A stretch of 64,000 nt of DNA from Paenibacillus herberti (GCF_002233675.1 NZ_NMUQ01000002.1:491852-555851); one strand, 5' to 3'; positions 1-12,127 are shown, numbered from the stretch's first letter. Notes: generated by a model not told the origin, from the sequence alone. Numbers and translations are program-made.

Positions 1-1181
1 GTTTTCATCATTGTTACAATTGAATGATTTTTGGAGTTATACGATAATTTAATGTCATATTTAACCATTTCAATAACGATTATAAGCGGTCTCAGTTCTC
101 CAAATTCAATCGATTCAATAACTTCTAAATCCTTGCCTTCTATATCAATAGATAGAACAGTTGGAGCATTATGAAGATATTTTTGGACAATATCCATATA
201 TGATATAGTTTCGATCTCTTTTGTCTCTATTATATTTAAATAGGGATTTATTTCACAGAATTCTTTTGCAGCCTCATAATCCATCGTGCTTACACCGTCA
301 CCATTAAGCACATAAAAAGGTATTTTATTCCCTGACACTTTATCAACACAGAAGTTCAATATTGTGTCACGATTTCTATAAAATTTTAATTCAGGTATTA
401 AATTAGAATTAGCTTCGACCAAAATCCCCTTAGCTCCTTTTTGATAAAGGGCATAGGTATTGCTTAACTCCTTCGCATGATTAGCACCAAGATCAATATA
501 TGTAACATTATTCCATTCAATTCCTAAAAAACTAATAATATAATGAATGATACTGTCTTCTCCTGCTTGAGAGTAAGTCTCATTAATATAAGGAGATCCT
601 TCAATTAAATTAAGTACTTCTAGTTTATCAATCATCTTCATTTTAGCATCTAATTCTTGAATCTTTTCTCGATAAAGCTCTTGTTGGCGGTTAAGTTCTA
701 ACGTCTCGTTCTCTTGACGAGAAATACGTTCATTTACAATCTCCATCTGAACATGTAATTTATTTCTATAGTCGTGGAGTTGCTCGTTTGTTTTCTGCAT
801 GTCAGCAGGTAAACCTTCTACATCATTAAATTTCGCAGTATGTTGGTATAGAGCTTCAGTCAGTCTACCAATAGCTGGAGTTACTGCATTATTAAACTCG
901 GTTTGCTGGAATGCAATGGGTTCAATATACCACTTCAACAATTTACGCATTATTTTTTTCACAAGAGTAATTGGTTTGCCGAGTATTTTTCGATGAGATT
1001 GTAAATGCCTATAGGCAAAGTTTTGTCGAGTATATTGCATCTGATTTATATGATTAGAAATTTCATGGAAATATGCTTGTGAATCGTATTGGCTAAGCAC
1101 TTGCGGCGACACAGGAATCTCTCTATTCAGCATTTGAAATTTATTCAAGATAACTTCATGCTCCACACTATCAAACTTCAT
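1..1181 (-). CDS. FkbM-family SAM-dependent methyltransferase (C-terminus cut by window edge)
   Basis: About 393 codons are visible and the frame runs off the left edge. The ATG at 1181 overlaps the upstream stop as TAATG, with GGAG about 8 nt before it, so it is translationally coupled to wzt. Residues 130-190 are rich in Glu, Gln and Lys with heptad spacing and probably form a coiled coil. From residue 204 the Methyltransf_21 (FkbM) pattern follows: SQAGEDSI, a SAM-binding motif I VTYIDLGANHA at 227-236, an acidic ILVEAN strand end near 253-258, and DIEG at 346-349. FkbM enzymes O-methylate sugars. As the last visible gene of a glycan-export operon it may methylate the glycan end, which is inference. 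Family certain, substrate unknown. Confidence 0.85.
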   Translation of the reverse strand, partial: MKFDSVEHEVILNKFQMLNREIPVSPQVLSQYDSQAYFHEISNHINQMQYTRQNFAYRHLQSHRKILGKPITLVKKIMRKLLKWYIEPIAFQQTEFNNAVTPAIGRLTEALYQHTAKFNDVEGLPADMQKTNEQLHDYRNKLHVQMEIVNERISRQENETLELNRQQELYREKIQELDAKMKMIDKLEVLNLIEGSPYINETYSQAGEDSIIHYIISFLGIEWNNVTYIDLGANHAKELSNTYALYQKGAKGILVEANSNLIPELKFYRNRDTILNFCVDKVSGNKIPFYVLNGDGVSTMDYEAAKEFCEINPYLNIIETKEIETISYMDIVQKYLHNAPTVLSIDIEGKDLEVIESIEFGELRPLIIVIEMVKYDIKLSYNSKNHSIVTMMK

Positions 1182-2455
1182 TATTTAGCTCCTTCATTTT
1201 TTATAGTCCAACTGTGTTGGATTGAAAATGAACCAATTGATTTATCCGTTGATACAACGGTAAAGTCCATATAGTATTTATAAAAATCCAGGGCTCTATG
1301 TGTTTCATCGACGACTGCGACATTTAATTTATATAGACCAGACAATAGATTCAAGCTTGGTACATGAAATTGAAGAGTTCCATTTCGTTCTAAATCTTCT
1401 AATTTGATTTTATCAATCTCCGTATTGTTTCCATAAATCAGAGACAAATCTGAATTATAAAACCCTATCCCAAAAATGTATTCTTTTTGAGGTTTATCGA
1501 TGGCATAGTCTATTTCAATTATCATGTTCTCCTGCGCGATAACTGCATTTGTTTTTGTTCCATTTTTATTTAATATTCGCACATCGGTAATCAACACTTC
1601 CTTGGAACCCCAATTATTCCCATCACCACTATGAACAGCTGCTTCATGAAAAGATGTAACTCCCTCCTTTTCACTATCGATGAGAGTCTCATATTCAATC
1701 TGTTTTTGCTCTACAAATTTCCCGTTCATATGCTGTTTGTAGGAATTTAATACCTGATCTGCTTTTCCTTCTTCAACTATTTTACCAGCATTCATCCATA
1801 TAACCCGATCAGATATTTTTTCCACTGTGCCCAGATCATGAGTAACAATGACAATTGTCGCTCCGTTTTTCTTGAATTTATCTATCTTTTCAAAACATTT
1901 TTTTTGAAAATTCTCATCGCCGACTGAAAGTATTTCATCAATAATAAGAATCTCTGGATCAACATTTATAGCAACAGAAAACGCCAGCCTCATATACATT
2001 CCAGAAGAATATGTCCGGACTGGATTATCAATAAAATGCCCTAATTCGGAAAATGCAATAATTTCATCTAGTTTGTTGTCTATTTCTTTTTTTGAAAGTC
2101 CAAATATTGACGCGTTTGTATAAATATTCTCCCGACCTGTAAAATCGGGATGAAACCCAGCGCCCAACTCAATTAAACTTGAAATCCGTCCAGACACTTT
2201 GATCGCACCATCATCTGGATAGAGAATTTTCGTAATCAGTTTAAGCAAAGTACTTTTTCCACAACCATTATGTCCTATCAGTGAAATAGTCTCTCCCTTG
2301 TAAATAGAAAGACTAATCTTATCTACAGCTTTAAAATCCTCGTAATCATTACTTCGAAGTCTCAGCAATTTCTCTTTCATTGTAAGCGGTTTATCTTTGT
2401 ATATTTTAAACTTTTTACTAACATTATCAATAGAGATCACTGTTTCACTTTTCAT
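1181..2455 (-). CDS. wzt: ABC transporter ATP-binding protein for polysaccharide export, with C-terminal glycan-recognition domain
   Basis: 424 residues. Walker A GHNGCGKST lies at residues 61-69, followed by a YSSGM signature and Walker B ILIIDEILSVGD. The remaining ~150 residues after the ATPase match the position and length of the Wzt C-terminal domain that, in characterised O-antigen exporters, binds the modified non-reducing end of the chain. The start at 2455 was chosen because GGAGGATCTCTAAAATG gives a good ribosome binding site and it sits 1-2 bases inside the end of wzm. A longer in-frame start at 2515 would overlap wzm by about 60 bases. Pairs with the wzm permease to move lipid-linked glycan across the membrane. 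Confidence 0.92.
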   Translation of the reverse strand: MKSETVISIDNVSKKFKIYKDKPLTMKEKLLRLRSNDYEDFKAVDKISLSIYKGETISLIGHNGCGKSTLLKLITKILYPDDGAIKVSGRISSLIELGAGFHPDFTGRENIYTNASIFGLSKKEIDNKLDEIIAFSELGHFIDNPVRTYSSGMYMRLAFSVAINVDPEILIIDEILSVGDENFQKKCFEKIDKFKKNGATIVIVTHDLGTVEKISDRVIWMNAGKIVEEGKADQVLNSYKQHMNGKFVEQKQIEYETLIDSEKEGVTSFHEAAVHSGDGNNWGSKEVLITDVRILNKNGTKTNAVIAQENMIIEIDYAIDKPQKEYIFGIGFYNSDLSLIYGNNTEIDKIKLEDLERNGTLQFHVPSLNLLSGLYKLNVAVVDETHRALDFYKYYMDFTVVSTDKSIGSFSIQHSWTIKNEGAK

Positions 2456-2456
2456 T

Positions 2457-3245
2457 TTAGAGATCCTCCGCAAAGGTCTTTTCATTCTTTTCAAAGACAA
2501 CGAAGCCAATAACAACAGTCATTATTGCTACAATCATAGAATACAACAATTCATTCCAGTTAGGAGCATTCCCATAGAGTAAAACATCTCGAAATCCATT
2601 AATAATTGGAACCATCGGGTTATAGCCGATTATCTCCGCCACAGATTCGGGGAAAATACTAATCGCGAACACAATCGGTGTCAAATAAAACCAAATCATA
2701 GTCAGAATATTCATAACATGCTCTAAATCTCTAAAACGAACATACAAAGCGGAAAGAATCAAGGCAAGGCCCAATGCAAAAACAAATTCAATAAACAGAA
2801 TTACAGGAAGCCAAAGAACATTAAATGTTAAAGAAACTCCTGTAAACAATAAAGCCGGAAAAACTATTATTAACCCATAAATATAGTTCACTAAATTCGT
2901 ACACACCACGGAGAGAGGAAGGATAACTCTGGGAAAATAAATCTTTTTCACAAGGTTTGCATTCGCTACCACACTAGTAGTCGCTCCCTGTAAAGAAGTA
3001 GTAAAAAAAATCCATGGCAATAAAGCAACAAATAAAAACATGGGATAGTTCTCTTGGTTATTACGGAGCAAGAAAGGAAAAACAATGGAGTATATAGTGA
3101 GTTGTAACACTGGATTCACGAATGTCCACAAAAAACCTAAGAAAGATCCCTTATATCTAGATCTCAAATCTTTGCGAACAATGCTCACTAACATTTGCCG
3201 ATAATCAAAAATCTCACGAATTCTTTCCACTAGCATCCCCTTCAT
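2457..3245 (-). CDS. wzm: ABC-2 type polysaccharide export permease
   Basis: 262 residues with about six hydrophobic segments in the ABC-2 arrangement. The N-terminal cytoplasmic stretch contains the family pattern VRKDLRSRYKGSFLGFLW, followed by LPWIFF and LTPIVF segments. The start ATG overlaps the rmd stop as ATGA; a second in-frame ATG three codons later has an equally good purine-rich leader. This is the membrane half of the Wzm/Wzt exporter and is co-transcribed with wzt. In Gram-positive organisms this type exports teichoic acids or S-layer glycans. The D-rhamnose genes next to it favour an S-layer or cell-wall glycan here. Confidence 0.93.
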   Translation of the reverse strand: MKGMLVERIREIFDYRQMLVSIVRKDLRSRYKGSFLGFLWTFVNPVLQLTIYSIVFPFLLRNNQENYPMFLFVALLPWIFFTTSLQGATTSVVANANLVKKIYFPRVILPLSVVCTNLVNYIYGLIIVFPALLFTGVSLTFNVLWLPVILFIEFVFALGLALILSALYVRFRDLEHVMNILTMIWFYLTPIVFAISIFPESVAEIIGYNPMVPIINGFRDVLLYGNAPNWNELLYSMIVAIMTVVIGFVVFEKNEKTFAEDL

Positions 3246-4201
3246 TCCCTAATACGCTCTCGCCAATGCTTCAAAATATCAGTCAAACTTTTTTCAAGAG
3301 AATATTGCGGCCTCCAACTTGTAGCTTCAAATATTTTTTTATTGTCTCCAATGTAAAGAGGAATATCGACAGGTCTGATCAATTCCGCGGCTGTTTCAAT
3401 ATTAATTTTCACAGAAGCCTCAGCAACAAAGAAATCAAGGATCTCCTGAATAGAAGTGGCTTCTCCCAAACAGACATTGTAAACTTCTCCACCCTGACCA
3501 TGCATAATAAGCTCTAAATATGCTTTAACAATATCACGTACGTCCAGGAAATCGCGTTTTGATACTAGATTTCCTACACGGAAAGTTTGATCCATCTTGC
3601 CCGCTTCCATTGCAGCAACTTGGTAGGCAAAATCTGATGTTACAAATCCTCTTTTTTGTCCAGGACCTATATGATTAAACGGCCGTACATGAATTACATT
3701 TAAACCATAGGCTTTATGATATTGCTTAACTAACATGCTGATTGCAGCTTTCGATATGCCGTATGGATTTTGTGGATTCAAAGCTGTCTCTTCATTAATC
3801 GGAAGCAATTCCGGCTTTACAAAGCCATACTCTTCTGATGACCCTATAGTCAACAATCTAACTGTATTTGCTACGTCGCTTTTTCTTATCGCCTCAAGAA
3901 GATTCAGAGCATTCATCATGTTAATGTCAAATGTTTGCCGTTTATCTTCCCAAGAAAGGCGAACATTACTCTGCCCTGCTAAATGAAAGATATAGTGCGG
4001 TTTGATTTCATTAATACACTTTAAAATGTCATCCTCATTTTGAAAATCCACTTGAACCAACTTCAACGAATTATTGTTCACTAAAGGAGAAAGGGGGGCC
4101 GTTCTGACCGCCCCCCAAATTTTCCAATCCATTCTTACTAAAAGCTCATCAAGTAGGTAGCTCCCAACAAACCCCGTTATCCCTGTTATCAGAGCTTTCA
4201 T
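3242..4201 (-). CDS. rmd: GDP-6-deoxy-D-lyxo-4-hexulose (4-keto-6-deoxymannose) reductase, GDP-D-rhamnose forming
   Basis: 319 residues, an extended short-chain dehydrogenase. The N-terminal nucleotide-binding motif is GITGFVG (residues 7-13) and the catalytic pair is YGISK (YxxxK) after a Ser in IGSSEEYG. Rmd-type enzymes reduce the Gmd product to GDP-D-rhamnose. Placement directly after gmd in one operon supports this over other epimerase activities. It ends 4 bases inside wzm. The closest characterised systems I recall are Rmd of Aneurinibacillus S-layer glycan clusters and Pseudomonas A-band. A GDP-6-deoxy-D-talose synthetase has a similar fold and cannot be excluded. Confidence 0.85.
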   Translation of the reverse strand: MKALITGITGFVGSYLLDELLVRMDWKIWGAVRTAPLSPLVNNNSLKLVQVDFQNEDDILKCINEIKPHYIFHLAGQSNVRLSWEDKRQTFDINMMNALNLLEAIRKSDVANTVRLLTIGSSEEYGFVKPELLPINEETALNPQNPYGISKAAISMLVKQYHKAYGLNVIHVRPFNHIGPGQKRGFVTSDFAYQVAAMEAGKMDQTFRVGNLVSKRDFLDVRDIVKAYLELIMHGQGGEVYNVCLGEATSIQEILDFFVAEASVKINIETAAELIRPVDIPLYIGDNKKIFEATSWRPQYSLEKSLTDILKHWRERIRE

Positions 4202-4214
4202 TTAATCCCATCCT

Positions 4215-6264
<2,050 letters not shown>

Positions 6265-6268
<4 letters not shown>

Positions 6269-7569
6269 TTCAAGCCTCCAGAATTCCATAGCTGAATGTA
6301 GCTAAGGCGTTGTTTGATTTTCTTACTAACAGCATGAGGAGAAAATTCCTCACGAATAGTTCTTTGCCCATTGGACGCAATCTTCTCCCGAAACGTTGCA
6401 TCTTGGAATATTTTATCCATAAGGACAGCCGCTGTCCCCACATTCGGGTCGGCCCACAGCTGTCCTTTTTTATAAGGACCATAATCCTCATCAAGTGGGA
6501 CTAGCTGATAATCGACCAAGCAGGAATTGTAAGCATTCATAAAATCAAGATTCGATGACCAACCAGTGCCAATAACCGGTTTCCCGAAATACATAGCCTC
6601 CGCGAGTCCTAGCCCGAAGCCTTCGCTTCTGTGCAGGGATATAAAGCTATCAACCGTATTGATAAGTGCATTCGTATCGCTTCTGGACAAAGTCTTCTTA
6701 ATAAAGTAAATATTTTTGTAACCAGCAGCAATCTCATCTAGAATCTTAGTATCCCGATCTCCATCATGCAGCCCATTAACTTTAACTACTAGTCCAACTG
6801 AACCATCTTCAGGATGAAAAGCTTTTTGAAAAGCTTTGATAGCGCCCATCGGGTTTTTGCGCTCCTGATAGCTCTTTAAATCGTACATGCACAAAAATAA
6901 AAAAGGATCTTGAGGCAATCCAAAATAGTCTCTGGATCTCTCCACTTCAATCCTCGCCTCAATGGAATGTGGTATTTTTATGACAGGCACCGGACTTTTA
7001 GCAGCGATGGAATCTACAACGAACGTCGATGGAGCCCATATTTCATCCACAAATTCAATATTTTCGAGCCATTCATCAGGGAAATCAGGTAATTCCCAAT
7101 GCCAAAATCCGATATTGTATCGATTCTTGAAAATGCTGTCGCCATAAAAAGCATATGCTTCCATCATTTGTTCGGCATTGAGATGGAAAATATTAAATGC
7201 GTAAGCAGCCTCTGTAACCTCTTTACTTTCCCAAGATAGATCCGTCATCCTTGCATGATTGGTTCCGGTATAGTTGAGAATTCCAAAAGGAATATTCCCA
7301 GCGTTTAGGGATTTAGCTGCAATTCGACAAGATTCCCCTATACCCATTTCTGCTCTGGCATATCCAATGAGATTAACTCCGAAATCACCATTATATAGTT
7401 TTTTCTCTTGGGAATCGTTTTTTTGTAATGGATAGGCCCTTTTAAGCAAAATCTTTTTGAATCTCTGCCTTTGTTCCGGGGAGAGAAGCGGTTTGATTAT
7501 AGATTTCAGGGCAAGTGCTATCTTAAATATTCCTTTAAATACATTTTTTTTAATAATCAACACCGCCAA
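6265..7569 (-). CDS. GT4-family glycosyltransferase
   Basis: 434 residues. The second half carries the GT-B nucleotide-sugar site: VKVNG, YFIKKTLSRSDTNALI, and the EX7E-type motif in SEGFGLGLAEAMYFGKPVIGT. The N-terminal region has LIGYARAEMGIGESCR, typical of bacterial group-1 transferases that build surface polysaccharides. It probably transfers mannose or rhamnose from the GDP-sugars made by the next genes, but donor and acceptor cannot be read from sequence. It is the first gene of the minus-strand operon. The start is uncertain: TTG at 7569, GTG at 7563 and TTG at 7560 are all possible and none has a strong ribosome binding site. Confidence 0.85.
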
Positions 7570-7610
7570 CTATATAAAATAAGATTGTCAAACTAGTTGC
7601 AAAGAAATCT

Positions 7611-7639
7611 TTGATCTTTATCTATCAACTAAGTAAAAT
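7611..7639 (+). promoter_or_regulatory. SigA-type promoter for the ligase/polymerase gene
   Basis: TTGATC (7611-7616), exactly 17 bp, then TAAAAT (7634-7639). It ends 36 bp before the ATG at 7676, which has AAAAGGAG in front of it. The intergenic region is divergent. No comparably good promoter was seen for the minus-strand operon. Confidence 0.55.
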
Positions 7640-7675
7640 TAAAGTAGCTATCAAGCCACTAAAAAGGAGTTTACC

Positions 7676-10162
7676 ATGAATCGACAACCTTCACCACCTA
7701 AGTACATCAAAAAGGAAGAATCTGACGTTTCACTTTTAAAATGGGCAGCTATTCTCATGGCCGCCATATTCTTCCTAATTTACACCTTCAAGGCCGGCTT
7801 GTTCAACGGATACGACTTCGGCTTCGAGAAAAAGCTGATCGGAGCCTCCATCTACTCCCTCGTCTTCGTTCTGATTATGGCTGCTCATCTGTTCAAGGTA
7901 TGGAACACAAACAGTTGGAAAGCTATCCTCTCTATCGCAGTCTGGCTGCTCCCTATCAGCTACGCTATCTCTTCAATCGGCGCCGCGTCAGAGAATACCG
8001 CGAATATCATGACAATGGTCAGTTGCCTGCTGGCAGCCTTTTTCGTCTTCGGTCTCTATTATAACGACACTCGTTATACGAGAGTTGCACTCGAAACTAT
8101 TCTCTTCCTAACCAGCTATGTTTTGGTATGGTTTGGCGTCATTAATCTTTTTGGCCAATATTGGTACCCGGATGCGCTTTGGTTCCAGCTCGATACATAC
8201 CGGATGACCTCTGTCTTCCAGTACCCCAATACGTATGCCGCTCTATTGATCGCCGTTCTGCTAGCCGCAGCCTACTATACAACACATGCCAAAAAACGCA
8301 TCTGGATGAGCATCCATGCGTTCATGCTTGTGCCTGTATTCGTTTCATTTATGCTTACCTATTCTCGGGCAGCGCTAGTCGTGATTCCTCTTGCAGTCCT
8401 GTTAACGATGCCGTTTCTTAAGGTAACCAAGCAGTTGATGTATGTGCTGCACCTTTTCGTTACGGTAATCGTTTCATTTGCCGTACTCGGCATCATTGAG
8501 TCGAAGTCTATCTCCATTGCGAAGCAGGTTCTGCGCTTTAATGAAAGAGGATCGCAAATTCCGCCAGAAAAACTCATGCCTCTGTTTAGTTCAGAAGCTC
8601 TAACTGGCTGGGGAGCGTTGCTCGGTGCTTCTGTGGTTGCTCTGCTTCTTATTCTAGCTTTGAACCGCTGGGTTGAACCTTGGCTGGAAGCCAAGCTGGA
8701 TCGCTTCTCGGAGCGCAAAATCTCTTATCTTGCAGCACCAATAGCAATGATTTCACTTGCCATTATCGGAGCTGCCGTTGTTCTTTCAAGTGCAACTGCT
8801 CGCGGCTGGCTGCCGTCCAACCTTGCTGATCGCCTCGAAAATATCAGCTTCAAACAGCATAGTGTGCTCGAACGCGGAACCTTTTACGAGAATGCCATCA
8901 CGCTTGTAGCTGATTATCCGCTATTCGGGGCTGGTGGCGGAGGCTGGCAAGCTCTCTACCAGAAATACCAGACCAATCCTTATACGAGTAATCAAACTCA
9001 TAGTTATATCTTCCAAGTTCTCGTAGAAACAGGTTGGATTGGCCTTCTGCTCCAGATCGGATTTTTTGCACTGGTCTACTGGTTGTTTGTACGCACTTGG
9101 ATTCGCCACCCCGAAAAGAGGGGCAGCCAGCTTATCTACTTTATTTTCTCCATTTCGATTCTTCTTCACAGTTTCCTCGACTTCGACATGAGCTATATAT
9201 CCATTGCCGCCATCGTTTTCTTCTCTCTCGGTAGCATGATTGGAGTTTATGATAAGGAACTGTCTTTACCTAAACTCACCTTGAAAAACCCTAAATTGAA
9301 ACGCATCTACCCAGCCGTTTTGTCTGTTGTTATCATTATTACCGGTGTCTTCGCCTATCGTTTCTATGCTTCCTATAATCAATTTGATAAGGCAAGAGCG
9401 ATGGCTCAACAGCAAGCCTCCATTGATCAAATCTTCCCTGTGTTGGATAAGGCGATTTCACTCTCCCCGTCCAATACACAATACTATTTGGTCAAAGCAG
9501 ACTGGCTCAGCCAGGTCTATGGACAGACACAAAATGCCGAATATTTGGAGCAAGCAAAAAAAATTCTTCAAGAAGCGCAACTTAAAGAGCCATACGAGCG
9601 TCAAATAGTACAGGCTGTCAATAATAACCTACTTCTTGCCGGTAATACTGCAGAAGCAATTACAGCTTTAGAAGATGCACAAATTAATTTCCCTTGGGAT
9701 ATTACCCTCTATGAAATGCGTATCAAGCAGCTTGCGGATCTCGGTTTGAACGAGAAAAACGCCGGGAGCGGAGATTTCGAAGGAAGATGGAACCGAGCGG
9801 CTGAAATCTATCAGGATATCCTTAACCGTATGGACAAACTTAAGGAGCTTCCGAAAGAACAGCTTCAAGGACGTCGTTTCGACGTTTCGACATCGGTTCG
9901 CCAAGCAATGGCTCAGATTGACTATCATTCAGGCCGCTATGCAGAAGCAGCAGAGATGCTGAAGCCTTCCTTGAGCGAAGCCCTAGTACCAAAAGATCAG
10001 TCGGAACAAGCGATTACTGAAGCAGCAACATCCCGTTCTGCAATTCGTTACTATCTTGCAGCGATCGAAAAGCTTGGACAATCTGATCAAGTCCTTAAGG
10101 AAAAATTGTTCCAGGCTGATTCAAACGAAGAAGCCCTGTTTAAAAAGTTAGTAGCGTCTTAA
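7676..10162 (+). CDS. O-antigen ligase/polymerase (Wzy_C) family membrane protein with C-terminal TPR domain
   Basis: 828 residues. About a dozen hydrophobic segments fill residues 20-540. The large loop has the ligase-family pattern RGTFYENAITLVADYPLFGAGGGGW followed by HSYIFQVLVETGWIG, the Wzy_C core. After a final membrane span (near 545-565) residues 570-828 are soluble, with repeated helix pairs resembling tetratricopeptide repeats (for example YYLVKADWLSQVYG and GRYAEAAEMLKPSL). Enzymes of this family attach or polymerise lipid-linked glycans outside the membrane; in S-layer glycosylation clusters such a protein transfers the glycan to the S-layer protein. Divergent from the glycan operon and followed by an SLH protein gene, so that role is plausible. 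Whether it is ligase or polymerase is undecided. Confidence 0.85.
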   Translation: MNRQPSPPKYIKKEESDVSLLKWAAILMAAIFFLIYTFKAGLFNGYDFGFEKKLIGASIYSLVFVLIMAAHLFKVWNTNSWKAILSIAVWLLPISYAISSIGAASENTANIMTMVSCLLAAFFVFGLYYNDTRYTRVALETILFLTSYVLVWFGVINLFGQYWYPDALWFQLDTYRMTSVFQYPNTYAALLIAVLLAAAYYTTHAKKRIWMSIHAFMLVPVFVSFMLTYSRAALVVIPLAVLLTMPFLKVTKQLMYVLHLFVTVIVSFAVLGIIESKSISIAKQVLRFNERGSQIPPEKLMPLFSSEALTGWGALLGASVVALLLILALNRWVEPWLEAKLDRFSERKISYLAAPIAMISLAIIGAAVVLSSATARGWLPSNLADRLENISFKQHSVLERGTFYENAITLVADYPLFGAGGGGWQALYQKYQTNPYTSNQTHSYIFQVLVETGWIGLLLQIGFFALVYWLFVRTWIRHPEKRGSQLIYFIFSISILLHSFLDFDMSYISIAAIVFFSLGSMIGVYDKELSLPKLTLKNPKLKRIYPAVLSVVIIITGVFAYRFYASYNQFDKARAMAQQQASIDQIFPVLDKAISLSPSNTQYYLVKADWLSQVYGQTQNAEYLEQAKKILQEAQLKEPYERQIVQAVNNNLLLAGNTAEAITALEDAQINFPWDITLYEMRIKQLADLGLNEKNAGSGDFEGRWNRAAEIYQDILNRMDKLKELPKEQLQGRRFDVSTSVRQAMAQIDYHSGRYAEAAEMLKPSLSEALVPKDQSEQAITEAATSRSAIRYYLAAIEKLGQSDQVLKEKLFQADSNEEALFKKLVAS

Positions 10163-10249
10163 TTAGGGCACTGATCGACAATTTCCTATTGGATACCGGA
10201 TAAATTTACAATTTTCAACATAACCCTTCCTTTTCCCGGGAATTTTGAG

Positions 10250-10372
10250 TATAATAGCACTTGTCGTCAATATTTCCGGGAAAAACATTTTTATCTGTTT
10301 ACAGATGTTAATAGAATTTTAGTGTTAAATTACTGTCTTCAAATTTACATATATTCACTTGAAAGGAGGTGA
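10250..10372 (+). promoter_or_regulatory. Leader of the SLH protein gene: -10 box, long 5' UTR, near-perfect Shine-Dalgarno
   Basis: TATAAT lies at 10250-10255 with no good -35 at 17 bp (TTCCTT). A ~125-nt AT-rich untranslated leader follows. AAAGGAGGTGA at 10362-10372 is essentially the full anti-16S complement, as expected for a highly translated S-layer-type gene. A three-codon frame ATG AAA ATA TGA (10374-10385) overlaps the real ATG at 10382 as ATGA. Confidence 0.5.
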
Positions 10373-10381
10373 AATGAAAAT

Positions 10382-11977
10382 ATGAAAAAGCTTGTAACCA
10401 AAAAGACTGCGGCTTTGCTCGTATTCATGATGGTTGTATCAGCTTTGTCTCCAATCTTGGCTTTTGCCGCTTCCGGATTCAAAACGTCTACCGTTAATAA
10501 CGGTTCCGTTACGGGTTCGATTTATGTGGATGCTGCCACTTACGCTACTTATAGCGTATATGGACAGGAAGAGGGTCGTATTACTATCAACGTATACGGC
10601 GCTAACTCCACTACGGCTCAACATGTCTATGCTACTTACAGTACATATGACAAAGAACTGGGACAATATCTGTACAACATTGAGTCTAACAGCTCCGTAA
10701 CTAAATCGACTTACTACACCCTTTCTTACGAAGATTCCTCCGTTGAAGGTGGTTTGGTAACAAACGTAGTTTACGATGGCTACACTAGCGGTCCTGGCTG
10801 GGGCGGAGGTTACTACCCTCCTACCGGTGAGATCGTTGGTGCAGACGGCAAAGTTAACCGCGACCTGTTGATCGCAGCTCTGAAGGCAAATGAAAACGCC
10901 CGTATCAAAACGACTACGGACACGGTTTATCTGCCTGCTGACGCGCTGCTGAATGGCAAAACGCTGACCATCTACAACGATGCAGGCGTATCCATCACGC
11001 TTCCACTTTCCGCACTGAAACTGGCTGAACTGGCTAAATCCCTCGGGGTTGAGCTTAAAGATCTGGTTATCCGTGTAGAAATGAAAAAGCTGACGGGTGA
11101 TTCTGCGAAAGCAGTATCTGATGCCATCAGCGCCCTCGGCGCTAGCCAACTGGCTGATGCTTACGACTTCCGTGTCGTAGCTGTAGGCGGTGGCAAAGAG
11201 ATCGCGATTGAGAAGTTCGGACAACTCGTATCCCGTACGATTCCTCTGACTTCCACTGCCACGAAAAATGCAGCAGGCGTTATGTTCAACCCGACTGCGA
11301 AAGAGCTGAGCTTCGTGCCTAGCACATTCGCAACGGAAAACAACAAAACGATTGCTACACTGAAACGTGACGGTGCATCCATCTACACTGTGATCCAAGG
11401 TAAAACAGCACGTTTCAATGATGTGCTGCCAGTTTGGGCCAAAGATCACATTGCGAACCTGTCCGAGAAATTGATCGTTGAAGGCACTGGCAAGAACTTG
11501 TTCGAGCCAAAGCGCAGCATCACTCGTGCAGAATTCGCAGCGCTGGTTACCCGTTCGCTCGGAGTTCAACCTGTAACGTCGTCGACCTACAAGTTCAATG
11601 ACGTTGTCTCTTCCAAATGGTACGCTGGTACAGTAGCTGCTGCTGCTGAGATCGGCCTGGTACTTGGTGATGACAAAGGAAACTTCAACCCGAACGCGCC
11701 AATCACGCGTAAAGAGGTAGCTGCTATCGTCGTTCGCGCGTCGGAGTATGCCGGAAAATCTGTTAAACTGACAGATGCGGAAGCAACTGCAGCCCTGGCT
11801 GGATTCAAGGACACTGCTAACCTCGGATGGGCAAAAGCTGAAGTAGCGGCTGCTGTCAAAGCTGGTCTGGTTCTTGGTCAATCCAAGACTCAAATCGCTG
11901 GCAACGCCTTCGCTAACCGTGCTGAAGCGGCAACGCTGATCGCACGTTACCTGCCTAACGCTGGTCTCTCGAACTAA
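10382..11977 (+). CDS. Secreted SLH-domain protein (probable S-layer or S-layer-associated protein)
   Basis: 531 residues. A signal peptide with two N-terminal lysines and a hydrophobic core ends near AFAAS (residue ~30). Residues 30-150 are Tyr/Thr/Ser-rich and end in a Gly-rich GPGWGGGYYPP turn. The C-terminal ~190 residues contain three SLH motifs, recognisable by ITRAEFAALVTR, ITRKEVAAIVVR and ANRAEAATLIAR, which bind pyruvylated secondary cell-wall polymer. The Ser/Thr/Tyr-rich N-terminal half, the strong leader and the glycan genes next door suggest it is a glycosylated S-layer component (inference). A hairpin terminator follows immediately. Confidence 0.88.
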   Translation: MKKLVTKKTAALLVFMMVVSALSPILAFAASGFKTSTVNNGSVTGSIYVDAATYATYSVYGQEEGRITINVYGANSTTAQHVYATYSTYDKELGQYLYNIESNSSVTKSTYYTLSYEDSSVEGGLVTNVVYDGYTSGPGWGGGYYPPTGEIVGADGKVNRDLLIAALKANENARIKTTTDTVYLPADALLNGKTLTIYNDAGVSITLPLSALKLAELAKSLGVELKDLVIRVEMKKLTGDSAKAVSDAISALGASQLADAYDFRVVAVGGGKEIAIEKFGQLVSRTIPLTSTATKNAAGVMFNPTAKELSFVPSTFATENNKTIATLKRDGASIYTVIQGKTARFNDVLPVWAKDHIANLSEKLIVEGTGKNLFEPKRSITRAEFAALVTRSLGVQPVTSSTYKFNDVVSSKWYAGTVAAAAEIGLVLGDDKGNFNPNAPITRKEVAAIVVRASEYAGKSVKLTDAEATAALAGFKDTANLGWAKAEVAAAVKAGLVLGQSKTQIAGNAFANRAEAATLIARYLPNAGLSN

Positions 11978-11997
11978 TTCTTCTTATACCAGTGTAA

Positions 11998-12020
11998 AGC
12001 GGCCCTTCGGGGTCGCTTTT
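11998..12020 (+). terminator. Intrinsic terminator after the SLH protein gene
   Basis: AGCGGCCC, TTCG tetraloop, GGGTCGCT, then TTTT. Eight-base stem with one G-T pair. Confidence 0.8.
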
Positions 12021-12127
12021 CTGTTTTATTGAAGGTATTTTACTCGTCCAGAAGGACTAGCCTCTAGGTAGTGTCACTTGCTTCTCTAGCCCAGCGTATA
12101 AAAAGATCATTTAAGACATACATACAA

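Noticed and set aside
10439-11893. A 484-codon open frame antisense to the SLH gene
   Set aside because: Lies wholly within the SLH gene; it is Cys/Arg/Ser-rich without recognisable motifs and is explained by codon bias of the sense strand.
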